Assembly (NCBI RefSeq): GCF_000196255.1
Contig: NC_006371.1
Coordinates: forward strand, 248,001-312,000
Origin: Photobacterium profundum SS9
Lineage (GTDB): Bacteria; Pseudomonadota; Gammaproteobacteria; Enterobacterales; Vibrionaceae
Direction: 5' to 3'
Length of the DNA: 64,000 bases
Shown here: one piece after another, positions 1-9,263 of the stretch
Numbering within the stretch: position 1 is the first letter of the stretch
Layout of the letters: every line of letters starts with the position of its first letter
Translations under genes and position numbers: made by a program
The notes under the pieces: model-generated
What the model was told of the DNA's origin: nothing
The model's input: only the letters and a program-made list of their open reading frames with translations
Databases searched by the model: none

Positions 1-30
1 ATCGTCACCTTATGGAAGAGGGTAATAATA

Positions 31-1575
31 ATGAAAAGCAACCAATACACTGCCGATAGAGAGACCTCCTTAGATAATGATGCTCAACTCGTGACAACCA
101 CCGACTTACAAGGTGTTATTTCTTACGCGAATGATGAGTTTATTAAAATAAGTGGTTACACCTGCGAAGAATTAGTTGGTCAGCATCATAATATTATTCG
201 CCACCCCGACATGCCACCTCAAGCTTTTGGTGATTTATGGAAACACTTGAAAGAAAATAAGCCTTGGCGAGGAGTTGTGAAAAACCGTTGTAAAGATGGC
301 AGTTTTTATTGGGTCGATGCCTATGTGACACCGATATATCAAAATGACCGTGTAAGTGGCTACCAGTCTGTTCGACGCAAGCCGACACCCGCAATGATCA
401 CCTCTGCAACTCATATATATGAGCAACTTAACCAGAAGAAAAACCCATATTCATTTCAGCCTTCAATATTACAAAAACTTTTATTAGTCACCGCTATCAC
501 ACTGATTACCATTAGTAGCGCTCATTTTTCATTGCATGAGTTTGCTGAATTTAGTGCTTTAATCCCACTTGTACTTTTTATTCTTTTCTATCGTAACGAG
601 TTGTTCAAACAACCGATGTATTTTAAAAGCCTCAAAGATGATTATGATAGTTTAACTCGGATTATTTACAGTGGTGACTCTGCTGAATCCATTGCTGATT
701 TTCATTTACAGCTTTGCGATGCGCGGATTAAAACAGTTCTCGGGCGAGTTGATGATGCATCTTTAACATTAAAAATGGTAAGTGGAGATTTACAGCAAGC
801 GGTCGTGGCAGCCAAACAGTCGATTACAGTACAAGATCAAGATACCCAGCACATTGCCACCTCGATTACTCAGATGTCTGCAGTTGCCAGTGAAATTGCA
901 CAAAACACACAATTAACCTCAGATAAGGCTTTACTCGCACAAGAACAGTGTGCCAAAACAACAATGATCCTCAACACGACCCAAGATAATATCAATGAGC
1001 TTGCGATTGAAACAGAAAATACGGCTGAAACGGCACAATCTTTAGCCAGAGTGTCTGACCAAATAGAAACCATGATGGTCGAGATTCAGGGAATTGCGCA
1101 ACAAACAAATTTACTTGCACTCAATGCTGCCATCGAAGCTGCGAGGGCAGGTGAACAAGGTCGGGGATTCGCCGTTGTGGCTGATGAGGTCCGTGCATTG
1201 TCTCAACGAACACATGGGGCAACCGAAAAAATTCAATTCAGTATTGATGAGATCAATAAATCTCTGGGTGACTGGCAATCCCGAACCACTCATAGCATCC
1301 GAAAAACCCAGCAATGTGTCGAGAATACAAGCCTAACAGCACAGAACATTAAGAATGTAGTCGCTATGGTGGATGAAATTGCAGAAATTTCAACACAGAT
1401 TGCAATAGCGGCTGAAGAGCAAGGTACTGTCGCTGCTGAAATTAGCAAAAATGTCCATCAAATATCCGATTCTTCCGCAAAAAATATAGAACAAATTGAA
1501 GCGATGGAAATCTCATCAGAACGAGTACGAGACAATGTAGCCTCACTTGATGCTTTAGGAAAATCGTTTGGTTAG
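31..1575 (+). CDS. PAS-domain methyl-accepting chemotaxis protein (Aer-like)
   Basis: This is a 514-aa chemoreceptor. An N-terminal PAS domain (about residues 15-120) resembles the redox/ligand sensor of Aer. Two adjacent hydrophobic segments follow at about 145-190 and anchor it in the inner membrane; there is no large periplasmic domain. The C-terminal half is a cytoplasmic signalling coiled coil with the highly conserved hairpin tip ([19 protein letters not shown], then [17 protein letters not shown]), which contacts CheA and CheW. It probably senses cellular energy or redox state and feeds the flagellar switch. The ATG at 31 follows a purine-rich GGAAGAGGG. The gene stands alone and a hairpin follows it. 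The family call is firm; the ligand is unknown. Confidence 0.93.
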   Translation: MKSNQYTADRETSLDNDAQLVTTTDLQGVISYANDEFIKISGYTCEELVGQHHNIIRHPDMPPQAFGDLWKHLKENKPWRGVVKNRCKDGSFYWVDAYVTPIYQNDRVSGYQSVRRKPTPAMITSATHIYEQLNQKKNPYSFQPSILQKLLLVTAITLITISSAHFSLHEFAEFSALIPLVLFILFYRNELFKQPMYFKSLKDDYDSLTRIIYSGDSAESIADFHLQLCDARIKTVLGRVDDASLTLKMVSGDLQQAVVAAKQSITVQDQDTQHIATSITQMSAVASEIAQNTQLTSDKALLAQEQCAKTTMILNTTQDNINELAIETENTAETAQSLARVSDQIETMMVEIQGIAQQTNLLALNAAIEAARAGEQGRGFAVVADEVRALSQRTHGATEKIQFSIDEINKSLGDWQSRTTHSIRKTQQCVENTSLTAQNIKNVVAMVDEIAEISTQIAIAAEEQGTVAAEISKNVHQISDSSAKNIEQIEAMEISSERVRDNVASLDALGKSFG

Positions 1576-1585
1576 CCGCTGATTT

Positions 1586-1608
1586 ATGAGGAGTAGCATA
1601 CTCCTCAT
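1586..1608. terminator. Hairpin after the chemoreceptor gene
   Basis: A perfect 10-bp stem (ATGAGGAGTA paired with TACTCCTCAT) with a 3-nt loop lies 10 bases after the chemoreceptor stop codon. The T-run that follows is weak, so it may be an imperfect intrinsic terminator or an mRNA-stabilising hairpin. Confidence 0.5.
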
Positions 1609-1667
1609 ATTTAGTTATCCAAGATCATTTAACGTGCTTGTTCAGCGTGAATTTATTGATTTGGCAA

Positions 1668-2648
1668 TTAATCGTGCGTAAGTACAACTTTACCTACGGC
1701 TTTCCCTGCTTCTAGATGAGCATGCGCTTCAGCCACTTGCCAGATAGTGAATTCTGACTCATCAATTAATGGGGTGATTTCCCCTTGATCCACTAACTCT
1801 GCTACTGCGGCTAAAATTTTGCCATGACGAGCACGATTGATGTTTTCAATCATAGGAATCAGCATTAATACACTGTGGAAGCTGAGGCCTTTCAATGCGA
1901 TCTGAAGTGGATCAGCAATGGGTAATGTTGTTGCTACACGACCATTGAACTTAACAGCTTCAAAACTGCGTTGGATATTCTCGCCTGCAATCGTATCGAA
2001 GATGGCGTCGAATCCATGGCCATCAGTGTATTGGGCAACGTATTCAGCAACATTTTGCTTTTCTACATTAACCACGTTGTCTGCGTTAAGCGTTTTAGCT
2101 ACGGCTTCATTTTTAGATCGTGTTGTTGTCGTAACAGTTGCACCAAGATGCTTACCAAGTTGTACCGCGATATGACCAACACCACCTGTTGCACCATGAA
2201 CAAGTAGGTTGTCACCCGCTTTAATATCCATTTTTTCACACAGTGCTTCCCATGCAGTGATAGAGACAAGCGGTAATGCTGCTGCTTGCTTCATAGTCAG
2301 CGAGGTAGGTTTGTGTGCCATTAGGTTGGCATCAACCAACATGTAATCTGCCAGTGCACCGTTAATACCAGCAATACCGCCAGCACAACCATACACTTCA
2401 TCACCAACTTTGAAGTTGCTGATAGAGTCACAAACTGCTGTTACAACACCCGCTACATCACCATGAAGAATGCTTGGTAGGTTTTCAGACCATGGCGTCT
2501 GTACAGAGCGAAGCATGGTATCTAACGGATTAACACTCGTCGCTTTCACTTCAACAATCATGTGGCCAAGTTGCAATTCAGGCATTGGTTGTTCTGTAAG
2601 GTTAAATGCGTCGTAGCCGCCGATGTTGCTAATTGTCATTGCTTTCAT
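1668..2648 (-). CDS. Zinc-type MDR alcohol dehydrogenase / quinone oxidoreductase
   Basis: This 326-aa protein is a medium-chain dehydrogenase/reductase. It has an N-terminal GroES-like fold (about 1-120) and a Rossmann domain with the nucleotide-binding motif VHGATGGVGHIAVQLGK near residue 150. The structural-zinc cysteine cluster of classical alcohol dehydrogenases is absent, so it is nearer to the NADPH quinone oxidoreductase / zeta-crystallin branch, which reduces quinones or enals. It is transcribed divergently from the LysR-type gene at 2799, across a gap of about 150 bp. This is a common arrangement in which the regulator controls its neighbour. The substrate cannot be read from the sequence. 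Confidence 0.85.
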   Translation of the reverse strand: MKAMTISNIGGYDAFNLTEQPMPELQLGHMIVEVKATSVNPLDTMLRSVQTPWSENLPSILHGDVAGVVTAVCDSISNFKVGDEVYGCAGGIAGINGALADYMLVDANLMAHKPTSLTMKQAAALPLVSITAWEALCEKMDIKAGDNLLVHGATGGVGHIAVQLGKHLGATVTTTTRSKNEAVAKTLNADNVVNVEKQNVAEYVAQYTDGHGFDAIFDTIAGENIQRSFEAVKFNGRVATTLPIADPLQIALKGLSFHSVLMLIPMIENINRARHGKILAAVAELVDQGEITPLIDESEFTIWQVAEAHAHLEAGKAVGKVVLTHD

Positions 2649-2798
2649 TTTTACGCTCCGGTTTGGTTTATGCGGCCACTTTAGTCATTGCTAGATAAAC
2701 AACAATACGTTGAAAAACAAGATAGCTTTGCTTTTAAGACAAAAGCGACTGCGTTATAGTGAGATAAGAGAGAGGCATGTAACGAGGTGACAAAAGAT

Positions 2799-3686
2799 AT
2801 GGCCACATTTAATAAATTGCATTACTTCAATTGCGTTGTAGAAACGGGTAGCATTTCAAAAGCCAGTAAAGTTTTTGATGTGCAACCATCATCGATATCG
2901 CGTCAATTAGCGTCATTAGAGAGTGAACTCGGTATTCGCCTGTTAGAGCGAACAACACGAAATGTTGGCTTAACGGAAGCAGGTAAAACGTATTACGATT
3001 ATTCAAAACGTATTATCTCTGAACTCGAAGAAGCCAAACGTGCGGTGGGTGATCTGCAGCTTAGCCCAATAGGTAACCTAAAAATCAGCACGACAGTGGG
3101 ATTTGGTGAAAGCCGTATTCTGCCCCTATTACCTAAATTTCGGCAGGCTTATCCTGATATTCGTATCGAAGTTGAATTGACTGAACGTATTGTGGATTTA
3201 ATCGAAGAGAATGTTGATATCGCGATTCGAAGTGGTCGTTTACCCGACTCTAGTTTGATTGCGAGAAAGCTGGTCGATAATCATTTTCTTTTATGCTCAA
3301 GCCCTGAGTATATGGACGAGAATGGACTACCAGATTCACCAGAGCAATTGATCAATCATGATTGCGTGGTGTATGGCTACCATGGTTGGAAAGATTGGTA
3401 TTTGGTTAAAAATAATTTTCAAAAATTAGCCATTAAACACTACATGACCGTTGATTCGGTTAATGGACAAAAACAACTTATTCTTCATGGTGGCGGTATT
3501 GCGCTTATCCCTTATTGGGCAGTGAAAGATGAACTAGACTCAGGTCGGTTAATTCAGGTGTTATCAGAACATCAATTTAGCCCGTGTCTCCATTTAAGTT
3601 CAACCTATGCGATCTATCAAAATAGAAATCTAGTGTCATCTAAGATGAGGGTGTTTTTGGATTTTTTGCGAGAAAATATGAAATGA
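2799..3686 (+). CDS. LysR-family transcriptional regulator
   Basis: This is a LysR-type regulator of about 295 aa. The N-terminal winged helix-turn-helix (about residues 5-62) carries typical LTTR text (FNCVVETGSISKASK, then SSISRQLASLESELGIRLLERTTR). A periplasmic-binding-protein-like effector domain fills the rest (about 90-290). A GTG at 2787 is in frame, but GAGG at 2784-2787 is well spaced (about 11 nt) from the ATG at 2799, and homologues usually begin near this methionine, so 2799 is preferred. It is divergent from the MDR oxidoreductase gene, which is its most likely target. LysR proteins of this subgroup often sense electrophiles or quinones; that is inference. Confidence 0.9.
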   Translation: MATFNKLHYFNCVVETGSISKASKVFDVQPSSISRQLASLESELGIRLLERTTRNVGLTEAGKTYYDYSKRIISELEEAKRAVGDLQLSPIGNLKISTTVGFGESRILPLLPKFRQAYPDIRIEVELTERIVDLIEENVDIAIRSGRLPDSSLIARKLVDNHFLLCSSPEYMDENGLPDSPEQLINHDCVVYGYHGWKDWYLVKNNFQKLAIKHYMTVDSVNGQKQLILHGGGIALIPYWAVKDELDSGRLIQVLSEHQFSPCLHLSSTYAIYQNRNLVSSKMRVFLDFLRENMK

Positions 3687-3753
3687 ATGAATCACAAACG
3701 TTTGGCTGAAATGCGAGCAAGTAAAGCTGATGTTTTTGTAACGTTATATTGAT

Positions 3754-3787
3754 GCTCTAAGCTACATTTATGTCTGTAACTTAGAGC
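3754..3787. terminator. Hairpin between the LysR gene and the porin gene
   Basis: GCTCTAAG (3754-3761) pairs with CTTAGAGC (3780-3787). A further TACA/TGTA pairing sits inside after one mismatch. It lies between convergent genes and could terminate either one. Confidence 0.4.
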
Positions 3788-3854
3788 TTTATAAAGCACT
3801 TAATGTAGCCGGATTAACTAAATTAGTGACTTTTTGTTCAATGTGTCGTCAGTC

Positions 3855-4646
3855 TTAGAAGTTATACTGCATACCTAGCATGAATACGTTATCAGGGTTA
3901 ACCTTTTCTTTTCCTAAGTTACCTTTAGAATCGATATCACTTTTAACTGTGTATTGTACGTAAGGCTTCAAGTCACCAAAGCCATTACCTGTCGCTTTGA
4001 ATTCATATTCATTTGCAGAAGCTGTTACTTTGCCACCAACATTTTTAATTTTGCTTTCGCCTTCTTTGTGAATCCAGTTAGCAGAAACAGTTACGATTTC
4101 GAAATTATAACCAGCAGTTAAATCTGTACGGTGTACGTTGTCGTTAAACTTCGCTGATTTAGTATTTTTAGAATTGCTAGTATCACGAAGGTTTAGCTTA
4201 TCTTCACGTATATCATAACGGTAGCGAGCACTTACAAAAGCTTCACCGAAGCTATAGCCTGCTTTTACCCCCACTTTGTAAGTGTTGCCAGTTTCAAATT
4301 CACCGTTAATTTTTGTCGAAGTTTTGTCTTCATCAATAAAGGAGTGACTTCCTTTTATCTTAGAATCACTAGGCATAGTCACAGCAAGTTGTGGTTCAAT
4401 ATAAAAGCTATCTGTTATGTCAAATGTAAATGATGTACCAACAGTCGTTTCTTTTGATTTTTTAAGGTTGTCTTTTAATACATGTTCAAGACCTAAACCA
4501 AGGTGGCCTAAACCAAGATCGAATTTGTGACCAAACTTAAGTGTTGTTTCGCCAGCACTTTCTTGTTCAATAACAAAAGCATTATTAGCGGCAAAAGAAG
4601 GTGCAGACAAAGACGCGAGTAAAGATACGATAAGTAATTTTTTCAT
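3855..4646 (-). CDS. Outer-membrane beta-barrel protein, KdgM-like small porin
   Basis: This 263-aa protein has a clear Sec signal peptide (MKKLLIVSLLASLSAPSFA, cleavage after AFA). The mature part alternates polar and hydrophobic residues in amphipathic strands with YRYD-type segments, and it ends in a terminal phenylalanine (MLGMQYNF), the usual signal for BAM-dependent outer-membrane insertion. Length and pattern fit KdgM/NanC-type monomeric porins, which pass acidic oligosaccharides. The strand-connecting regions are rich in lysine and aspartate. No sugar-catabolic operon adjoins it, so the substrate is open. The barrel call is solid; the KdgM assignment is moderate. Confidence 0.75.
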   Translation of the reverse strand: MKKLLIVSLLASLSAPSFAANNAFVIEQESAGETTLKFGHKFDLGLGHLGLGLEHVLKDNLKKSKETTVGTSFTFDITDSFYIEPQLAVTMPSDSKIKGSHSFIDEDKTSTKINGEFETGNTYKVGVKAGYSFGEAFVSARYRYDIREDKLNLRDTSNSKNTKSAKFNDNVHRTDLTAGYNFEIVTVSANWIHKEGESKIKNVGGKVTASANEYEFKATGNGFGDLKPYVQYTVKSDIDSKGNLGKEKVNPDNVFMLGMQYNF

Positions 4647-4839
4647 GATTTCCTCAAAGGTTTGATGTGAAACGAAACAGGTTGGATGTTACATGTCAAC
4701 TAGGTTTCATGTCAAATCTTTAAGTGAGTTAAACAACAAAAATACATTGTTTTATTTAAGGGTTTGATAATAAATGATATTTCCTCATGGCTTTATATGC
4801 TGAAACGAGCACCTTGAAGTGATTTGACCAATAAAACGC

Positions 4840-5850
4840 TTATGACGTAGATCGATCTAAAAAGCGTTTTCGATAATCCTTCGGAGGGAATCCGGTTAAT
4901 TTCTTAAAAGCGCGCGAGAAATGTGCAATATCTGCATAACCTAACTTGGCTGAAATATCGGTAAGGGAGTAACGGGCATCCTCCATTAATCGACAAGATG
5001 TCGCGAGCATTATGTTCTCTCGTATTATTTTGAATGTAGTATTTTCTTTCTCTAAGCGACGTTGTAATGTTCGTGCAGAAGTATTCAGTACCTTAGCCGC
5101 TTCATTTACATTCATTGATGGCTGGCCAATATAGGGAGTTAATGCGAGATAAACGGTTTCTATATATGTCCGTTTTTTGGGAGTGCTAGATGCTTTTTTT
5201 TCACTAAAGCTTGCTGGCAGTATAACGGGAGTATTGAGAATGGTATCTGATAGCTCAATGGCCGTTACGTTACGATCTGAAACAAACTGAATCGATTGCC
5301 CCTTAAAAACTTCAAGCATAGGTTCGATGTTTGAAGACTGGACGGCAACAGAGTTGGGTAACCAGGTTGTTTTTGTCATAACGTTGATAAATTCGATGGT
5401 AAATAGTATCGCAAACACTTCAGCCCAAAAAAATCCCTTAGTATCTTCTTTCGTTTTATAGCGGCAAAACCAAGGTGTTCCTTTAAAGTGCTCGATAGCA
5501 ATTTTTGCTGACGGTGAATCATGAATAATGGCAGTCGCAAGAGAATTAAAAGCCTCCTCAAGATTTTTGGGCGCATGGATATGGTCCAATATTTTGGGAA
5601 TGAAATACTCCCGAATGACTATGCGTAATAAATTGCCATAATGTTCTGGGTCTGCTTTTTCTGCCATTAGTACCAGTAAGTGTTTAATGGGTTCTTCTGG
5701 CATAAATTCACTTTTCGAACGCAATATATCTTCAGGTAATCCCGCCGTTTTGAGTAAAGGGTAAATATCTTTTTCGAAATGCTTCAGCAATTCAACCAAT
5801 GTAGCGGCATGCACAGTTTTGATTAGAGGGGTGAGCTGGTTGGCTGCCAT
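4840..5850 (-). CDS. AraC-family transcriptional regulator
   Basis: This is an AraC/XylS regulator of about 336 aa. The N-terminal 200 residues look like the AraC arabinose-binding-type domain found in OruR/ArgR-like proteins. The C-terminal 100 residues hold two helix-turn-helix motifs (VNEAAKVLNTSARTLQRRLE and ISAKLGYADIAHFSRAFKKL followed by TGFPPKDYRKR). The ATG at 5850 (MAANQ) is preferred over the ATG at 5856, which lies inside the terminal repeat of the adjacent insertion sequence. The native upstream region has been displaced by that element, and no Shine-Dalgarno sequence is visible in the IS end. Expression may therefore be altered. Target genes are unknown. Confidence 0.85.
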   Translation of the reverse strand: MAANQLTPLIKTVHAATLVELLKHFEKDIYPLLKTAGLPEDILRSKSEFMPEEPIKHLLVLMAEKADPEHYGNLLRIVIREYFIPKILDHIHAPKNLEEAFNSLATAIIHDSPSAKIAIEHFKGTPWFCRYKTKEDTKGFFWAEVFAILFTIEFINVMTKTTWLPNSVAVQSSNIEPMLEVFKGQSIQFVSDRNVTAIELSDTILNTPVILPASFSEKKASSTPKKRTYIETVYLALTPYIGQPSMNVNEAAKVLNTSARTLQRRLEKENTTFKIIRENIMLATSCRLMEDARYSLTDISAKLGYADIAHFSRAFKKLTGFPPKDYRKRFLDRSTS

Positions 5851-5853
5851 AAT

Positions 5854-5869
5854 CATAGGTATCTACACA
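5854..5869. repeat. Left terminal inverted repeat of the IS4-family element
   Basis: CATAGGTATCTACACA matches the complement of 7238-7253 exactly. Confidence 0.85.
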
Positions 5870-5963
5870 AAATGGTTACAAATTAACCAATCGGCCAAGA
5901 GAAGGGAACTGATCTAAGGATCAACGATCAAGAGAGTTAACTTTCATTTCATTAGTATTGACG

Positions 5964-7244
5964 ATGACTCTTTTTGAACAACATCAATTACCCTGTATCC
6001 TTGAATCAAGATTATCTAAGCGTTATCAGACCCTTATAATGGAACACATGACAGTTAATTCTAGCAATGCACCAGGTGTAAAATCTCTTCGCCACCACAC
6101 ACAATCATGGGCATCGACACAAGCAACATGGCGTTTTTATCATAATGAGGATGTGACTTTTCCTATGCTAAGTGGCCCGATGCTGGGACTTGCTCGTTCT
6201 GGTGTGAAAGAAAGTCAAAGTCGATATGTATTAATGGCTTATGATTGGTGCCATATCAATTTCGCTAAACATCATAGTAAGTTAGATAAAACTAAGATGT
6301 CACACGCTCTCGATGTTGGCTACGAACTGCAAGCGTCTTTATTGGTAGACGCAAATACTGGCGCACCCATTGCTCCAGCAGGTCTTAACTTACTGACAAG
6401 CAACGGTATTTATCAATGCCGAAGCCAAGAGTTACAACCCAAGCAAAGTCACCTAGATTCACTCTTTGACAGCATTCATTGGCAAGAACAATTACATTTA
6501 GACAAGCCCCTGGTGCATGTTGTTGATAGAGAAGCAGATTCAGCGAAAGACTTAAGACGTTTAGGCTCAGTTCACTGGCTAACTCGAACTAAAAAAGGCT
6601 CAACGTTCCGTCACGAAGGTCAGTTTAAAACGGCTGAAATCATCAGTCGAACAATCTCCCCAGACTTGAAAGGTGTTATTTCTCTTCGAGGTAAAGAGGG
6701 CTATTTGTTTGTTGGTGAAACGACTGTTGAGTTACACCGGAAATCAGAAAAGCTCGCGTCAGCGGCGCCCACCTGTCGCTTTGTTATGAGCCTGGTCACG
6801 GATGATGAAGGTAAAGAGCTAGCAAGATGGTATCTGCTGTCTAACGTGTTGGATGTTGATGCAACAGAGATTGCAACGTGGTATTGCCATCGCTGGAATA
6901 TTGAATCTTGGTTTAAGTTATTGAAGTCAGATGGTCATCAGTTAGAAAAATGGCAGCAAACTACTGCGGAGTCAATATTAAAGCGTCTGATCACAGCCAG
7001 TGTTGCAACGACGTTGATATTTAAGCTTTATTCGGACAGCTTGGATGAAGCTAATGAATTTAAAGGTTTTTTGGTTAAGCTGAGTGGTCGTTTAACTAAG
7101 CGAACAAAGCCTGTCACTCAGCCATCACTGCTTGCGGGACTATGGGTTTTCCTACAAATGTGTGAAGTACTAGATACCTACACCATGGATGAGATAAACG
7201 CGATGAGGCAAATAGCCAGTTCGTTTTTTGCTCAATCTGTGTAG
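5964..7244 (+). CDS. IS4-family transposase (Tn5-like DDE)
   Basis: This transposase of about 426 aa has an RNase H-like DDE fold. The three acidic positions can be placed by comparison with Tn5: an Asp in MAYDWCHINF, the second Asp in VVDREAD (Tn5 has VCDREAD), and the Glu in CHRWNIESWFKLLK (the YREK-type signature, Tn5 HRWRIEEFHKAWK). The ORF is intact and its stop lies inside the right inverted repeat. The ATG at 5964 is preferred over an upstream TTG. The element is probably still functional, since no frameshift or truncation is seen. Confidence 0.9.
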   Translation: MTLFEQHQLPCILESRLSKRYQTLIMEHMTVNSSNAPGVKSLRHHTQSWASTQATWRFYHNEDVTFPMLSGPMLGLARSGVKESQSRYVLMAYDWCHINFAKHHSKLDKTKMSHALDVGYELQASLLVDANTGAPIAPAGLNLLTSNGIYQCRSQELQPKQSHLDSLFDSIHWQEQLHLDKPLVHVVDREADSAKDLRRLGSVHWLTRTKKGSTFRHEGQFKTAEIISRTISPDLKGVISLRGKEGYLFVGETTVELHRKSEKLASAAPTCRFVMSLVTDDEGKELARWYLLSNVLDVDATEIATWYCHRWNIESWFKLLKSDGHQLEKWQQTTAESILKRLITASVATTLIFKLYSDSLDEANEFKGFLVKLSGRLTKRTKPVTQPSLLAGLWVFLQMCEVLDTYTMDEINAMRQIASSFFAQSV

Positions 7245-7253
7245 ATACCTATG
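7238..7253. repeat. Right terminal inverted repeat of the IS4-family element
   Basis: This is the reverse complement of 5854-5869. It overlaps the transposase stop codon and supplies the ATG of the next ORF. Confidence 0.85.
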
Positions 7254-7550
7254 GTTATTGCCTATGAACTTTTGGTAACAGTGCCTTGGTTCCCTTTTTT
7301 GGTGGCATTGCTTGCGCTGTTTGCGTGTGTATTTGCGAATCAAATCTATAGCAATCCGTTAAAAGCCCCTATTTGGAGTGGTATTTTAACAGCACTGTTA
7401 GTGGTCTTGGGCTCTGCATTATCAAGTGAATCAAAAGAGATTGATGTTGGTTTTTATACTCGAATAGCTCAGATATTTTTAGCGGGAATATACATGATAT
7501 TCATTTCTTTTTTATTGGAAAGTCGTAATAAAGCTAAACACGATAGTTAA
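7251..7550 (+). CDS. Small hypothetical membrane protein
   Basis: This is a 99-aa ORF with three hydrophobic segments (about 8-30, 40-58 and 68-88) and a short basic tail, so it is probably an inner-membrane protein. No family is recognised. Its only upstream ATG lies in the terminal repeat of the IS4 element, so the native start or first residues may have been lost to the insertion. Whether it is expressed is uncertain. Confidence 0.5.
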   Translation: MVIAYELLVTVPWFPFLVALLALFACVFANQIYSNPLKAPIWSGILTALLVVLGSALSSESKEIDVGFYTRIAQIFLAGIYMIFISFLLESRNKAKHDS

Positions 7551-7805
7551 TGTTTGATTGTTTTTTAATTCAGTATTCCCACAATTCCTGCACCAATATC
7601 ACAGTCTTTATTGTGTTCCTCTGATGAATGATTACGCATTAATTAATACGTTGATTAAACAATAAATGAGATGAAGATCATTCCTGCATAAATAAGCAAA
7701 GTATTTCATTTAAAAGTGAATGCTTCCTGTTGTAACGATGGATTTCGTTTACTAGTATCGTTATTAATGGCTTTTATAATAACGTCTTTTACAGGGAAAA
7801 AGTAA

Positions 7806-9209
7806 ATGAGTAACACGGACAAAGAGCTCAAAAACGTGAATCGTCGTCAATTTATAAAAGGAACGGCAAGTGTTGCTGTTGCAGGGCTCAGCACTTCAAT
7901 GTTTGCAAATACGGTTAATGCATCCACTTTACAAACAGATTGGCAGGCGGTTAGTCGGAGTAAAAACGACAAGAAGTTTTGGCAGAAAGTACAAAAACAA
8001 TTTGTTCTAGATAAAAGAACAACATACATGAACGTTGGCACAACAGGTTCTATGCCAAAGCATGTGCTCGCTGAATTTAATGATAATAATAAAACGGTTG
8101 CGAAATACCCATGGGACATGGACGGAAAGTTTGGTTCTTGGCCATATGTATCAGACATGGTGAGTGATATTGCATCGGGCTTTGGGGCCGATTCCCATGA
8201 GATAATACTTAGCCGTAATACCACTGATGGTATGTGCTCTATAATTAACGGTCTTCATTTTGAAGAAGGCGACGTTATTCTTACTACTCATCATGAGCAT
8301 GTTGCAGCAACATCCCCAATGAATGTTGTTAAACAACGTTTTGGCGTCAACATTGTTGAAGTACAACTTCCTGTCTATACCGGCTCAGAAACAGTGTCTG
8401 AGGATGATTATGTTGAGGCGTTTGCAGCTGCTCTTAACGAAAACAGCAATGTTCGCCTGATCGTCTTTTCTCATATCACATACAAAACCGGTACAACATT
8501 ACCTGCAAAGCGTATTTGTGCATTAGCAAATCAATATGCTGTACCCACTCTTGTGGATGGTGCACATACTGTGGGTATGTTTGATTTGGATTTTCACGAT
8601 ATTGATTGTGATTTCTATGCTGGTTCAGGTCATAAATGGCAATGTGGACCTGGTGCGACGGGCATTTTATATGTTCGTGATAATGCAACACGCTTAGATG
8701 AATATTGGAGTGACTGTATTAACCCACTTTGGCTTATTAACACCTCGTTGTCTCATGCTGGCTATCTTGGTACTCAATTGCAAATGCAGTATATCGGTAA
8801 TGATAATTACCCTGCTAAACAAGCATTGGCAGATAGCTGCAAGATGTGGGATGAGATAGGTAGGCATCGAATTGAAGAGCGCGTATTACATTTAGGCGCG
8901 TTGTGTAAATTATTATTAGCAGAAGCTTTACCAAACGCGAAATTCTTCTCACCGAATGTGAAAGGGTTAACGAGTGGCCTTACTACATTTAATCCTTTTG
9001 GATTTGAAAGTGGTGACTTGCTTACAGAGTTTAGGAATCGGCTACGTAATGACTATGGTTATATTATTCGTACGACTGATTTTAGATTATACAAAGATGA
9101 TACCGTCGAAACACACGCACTAAGAATCTCTACACACCTTTTTCATGATGAAGAGGATGTGAAAGGGTTAGTCAATGCAATCCAGGAATTGTATGAATAT
9201 ATGAGTTGA
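7806..9209 (+). CDS. Tat-exported class V aminotransferase-fold PLP enzyme (isopenicillin-N-epimerase-like)
   Basis: This is a 467-aa pyridoxal-phosphate enzyme of fold type I. The N-terminus carries a twin-arginine signal (NRRQFIKGTASVAVAG), so the folded holoenzyme should be exported to the periplasm. The catalytic domain has the PLP aspartate in TLVDGAHTVGMF and the Schiff-base lysine in GSGHKWQCGPGATG, as in CsdA/isopenicillin-N-epimerase relatives. The gene lies just upstream of a periplasmic amino-acid-type binding protein and a GGDEF-EAL protein, which suggests chemistry on an external amino-acid-like compound. The substrate is not known; desulfurase, lyase or epimerase activity are all possible. 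Confidence 0.85.
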   Translation: MSNTDKELKNVNRRQFIKGTASVAVAGLSTSMFANTVNASTLQTDWQAVSRSKNDKKFWQKVQKQFVLDKRTTYMNVGTTGSMPKHVLAEFNDNNKTVAKYPWDMDGKFGSWPYVSDMVSDIASGFGADSHEIILSRNTTDGMCSIINGLHFEEGDVILTTHHEHVAATSPMNVVKQRFGVNIVEVQLPVYTGSETVSEDDYVEAFAAALNENSNVRLIVFSHITYKTGTTLPAKRICALANQYAVPTLVDGAHTVGMFDLDFHDIDCDFYAGSGHKWQCGPGATGILYVRDNATRLDEYWSDCINPLWLINTSLSHAGYLGTQLQMQYIGNDNYPAKQALADSCKMWDEIGRHRIEERVLHLGALCKLLLAEALPNAKFFSPNVKGLTSGLTTFNPFGFESGDLLTEFRNRLRNDYGYIIRTTDFRLYKDDTVETHALRISTHLFHDEEDVKGLVNAIQELYEYMS

Positions 9210-9263
9210 TGTTAGAGGGCCCAATAAGGGCGCTTTCTTGATGATAGAGAATATGTATCGAGT

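Larger units (their letters stand above)
5854..7253 (+). mobile_element. IS4-family insertion sequence (Tn5/IS50-like group), about 1.4 kb
   Basis: A single transposase gene is bracketed by perfect 16-bp inverted repeats: CATAGGTATCTACACA at 5854-5869 and its complement at 7238-7253. Weaker matching continues for about 10 bases outside both repeats, so the true ends may lie slightly further out. No convincing direct target duplication was found next to either end. The left end abuts the start of the AraC gene and the right end abuts the start of a small membrane-protein ORF, so the element sits in the former intergenic or promoter space of both. Confidence 0.85.

Noticed and set aside
5830..5856. 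Direct target duplication of the IS4 element
   Set aside because: Flanks just outside the 16-bp repeats show inverted rather than direct similarity, so no duplication could be claimed.
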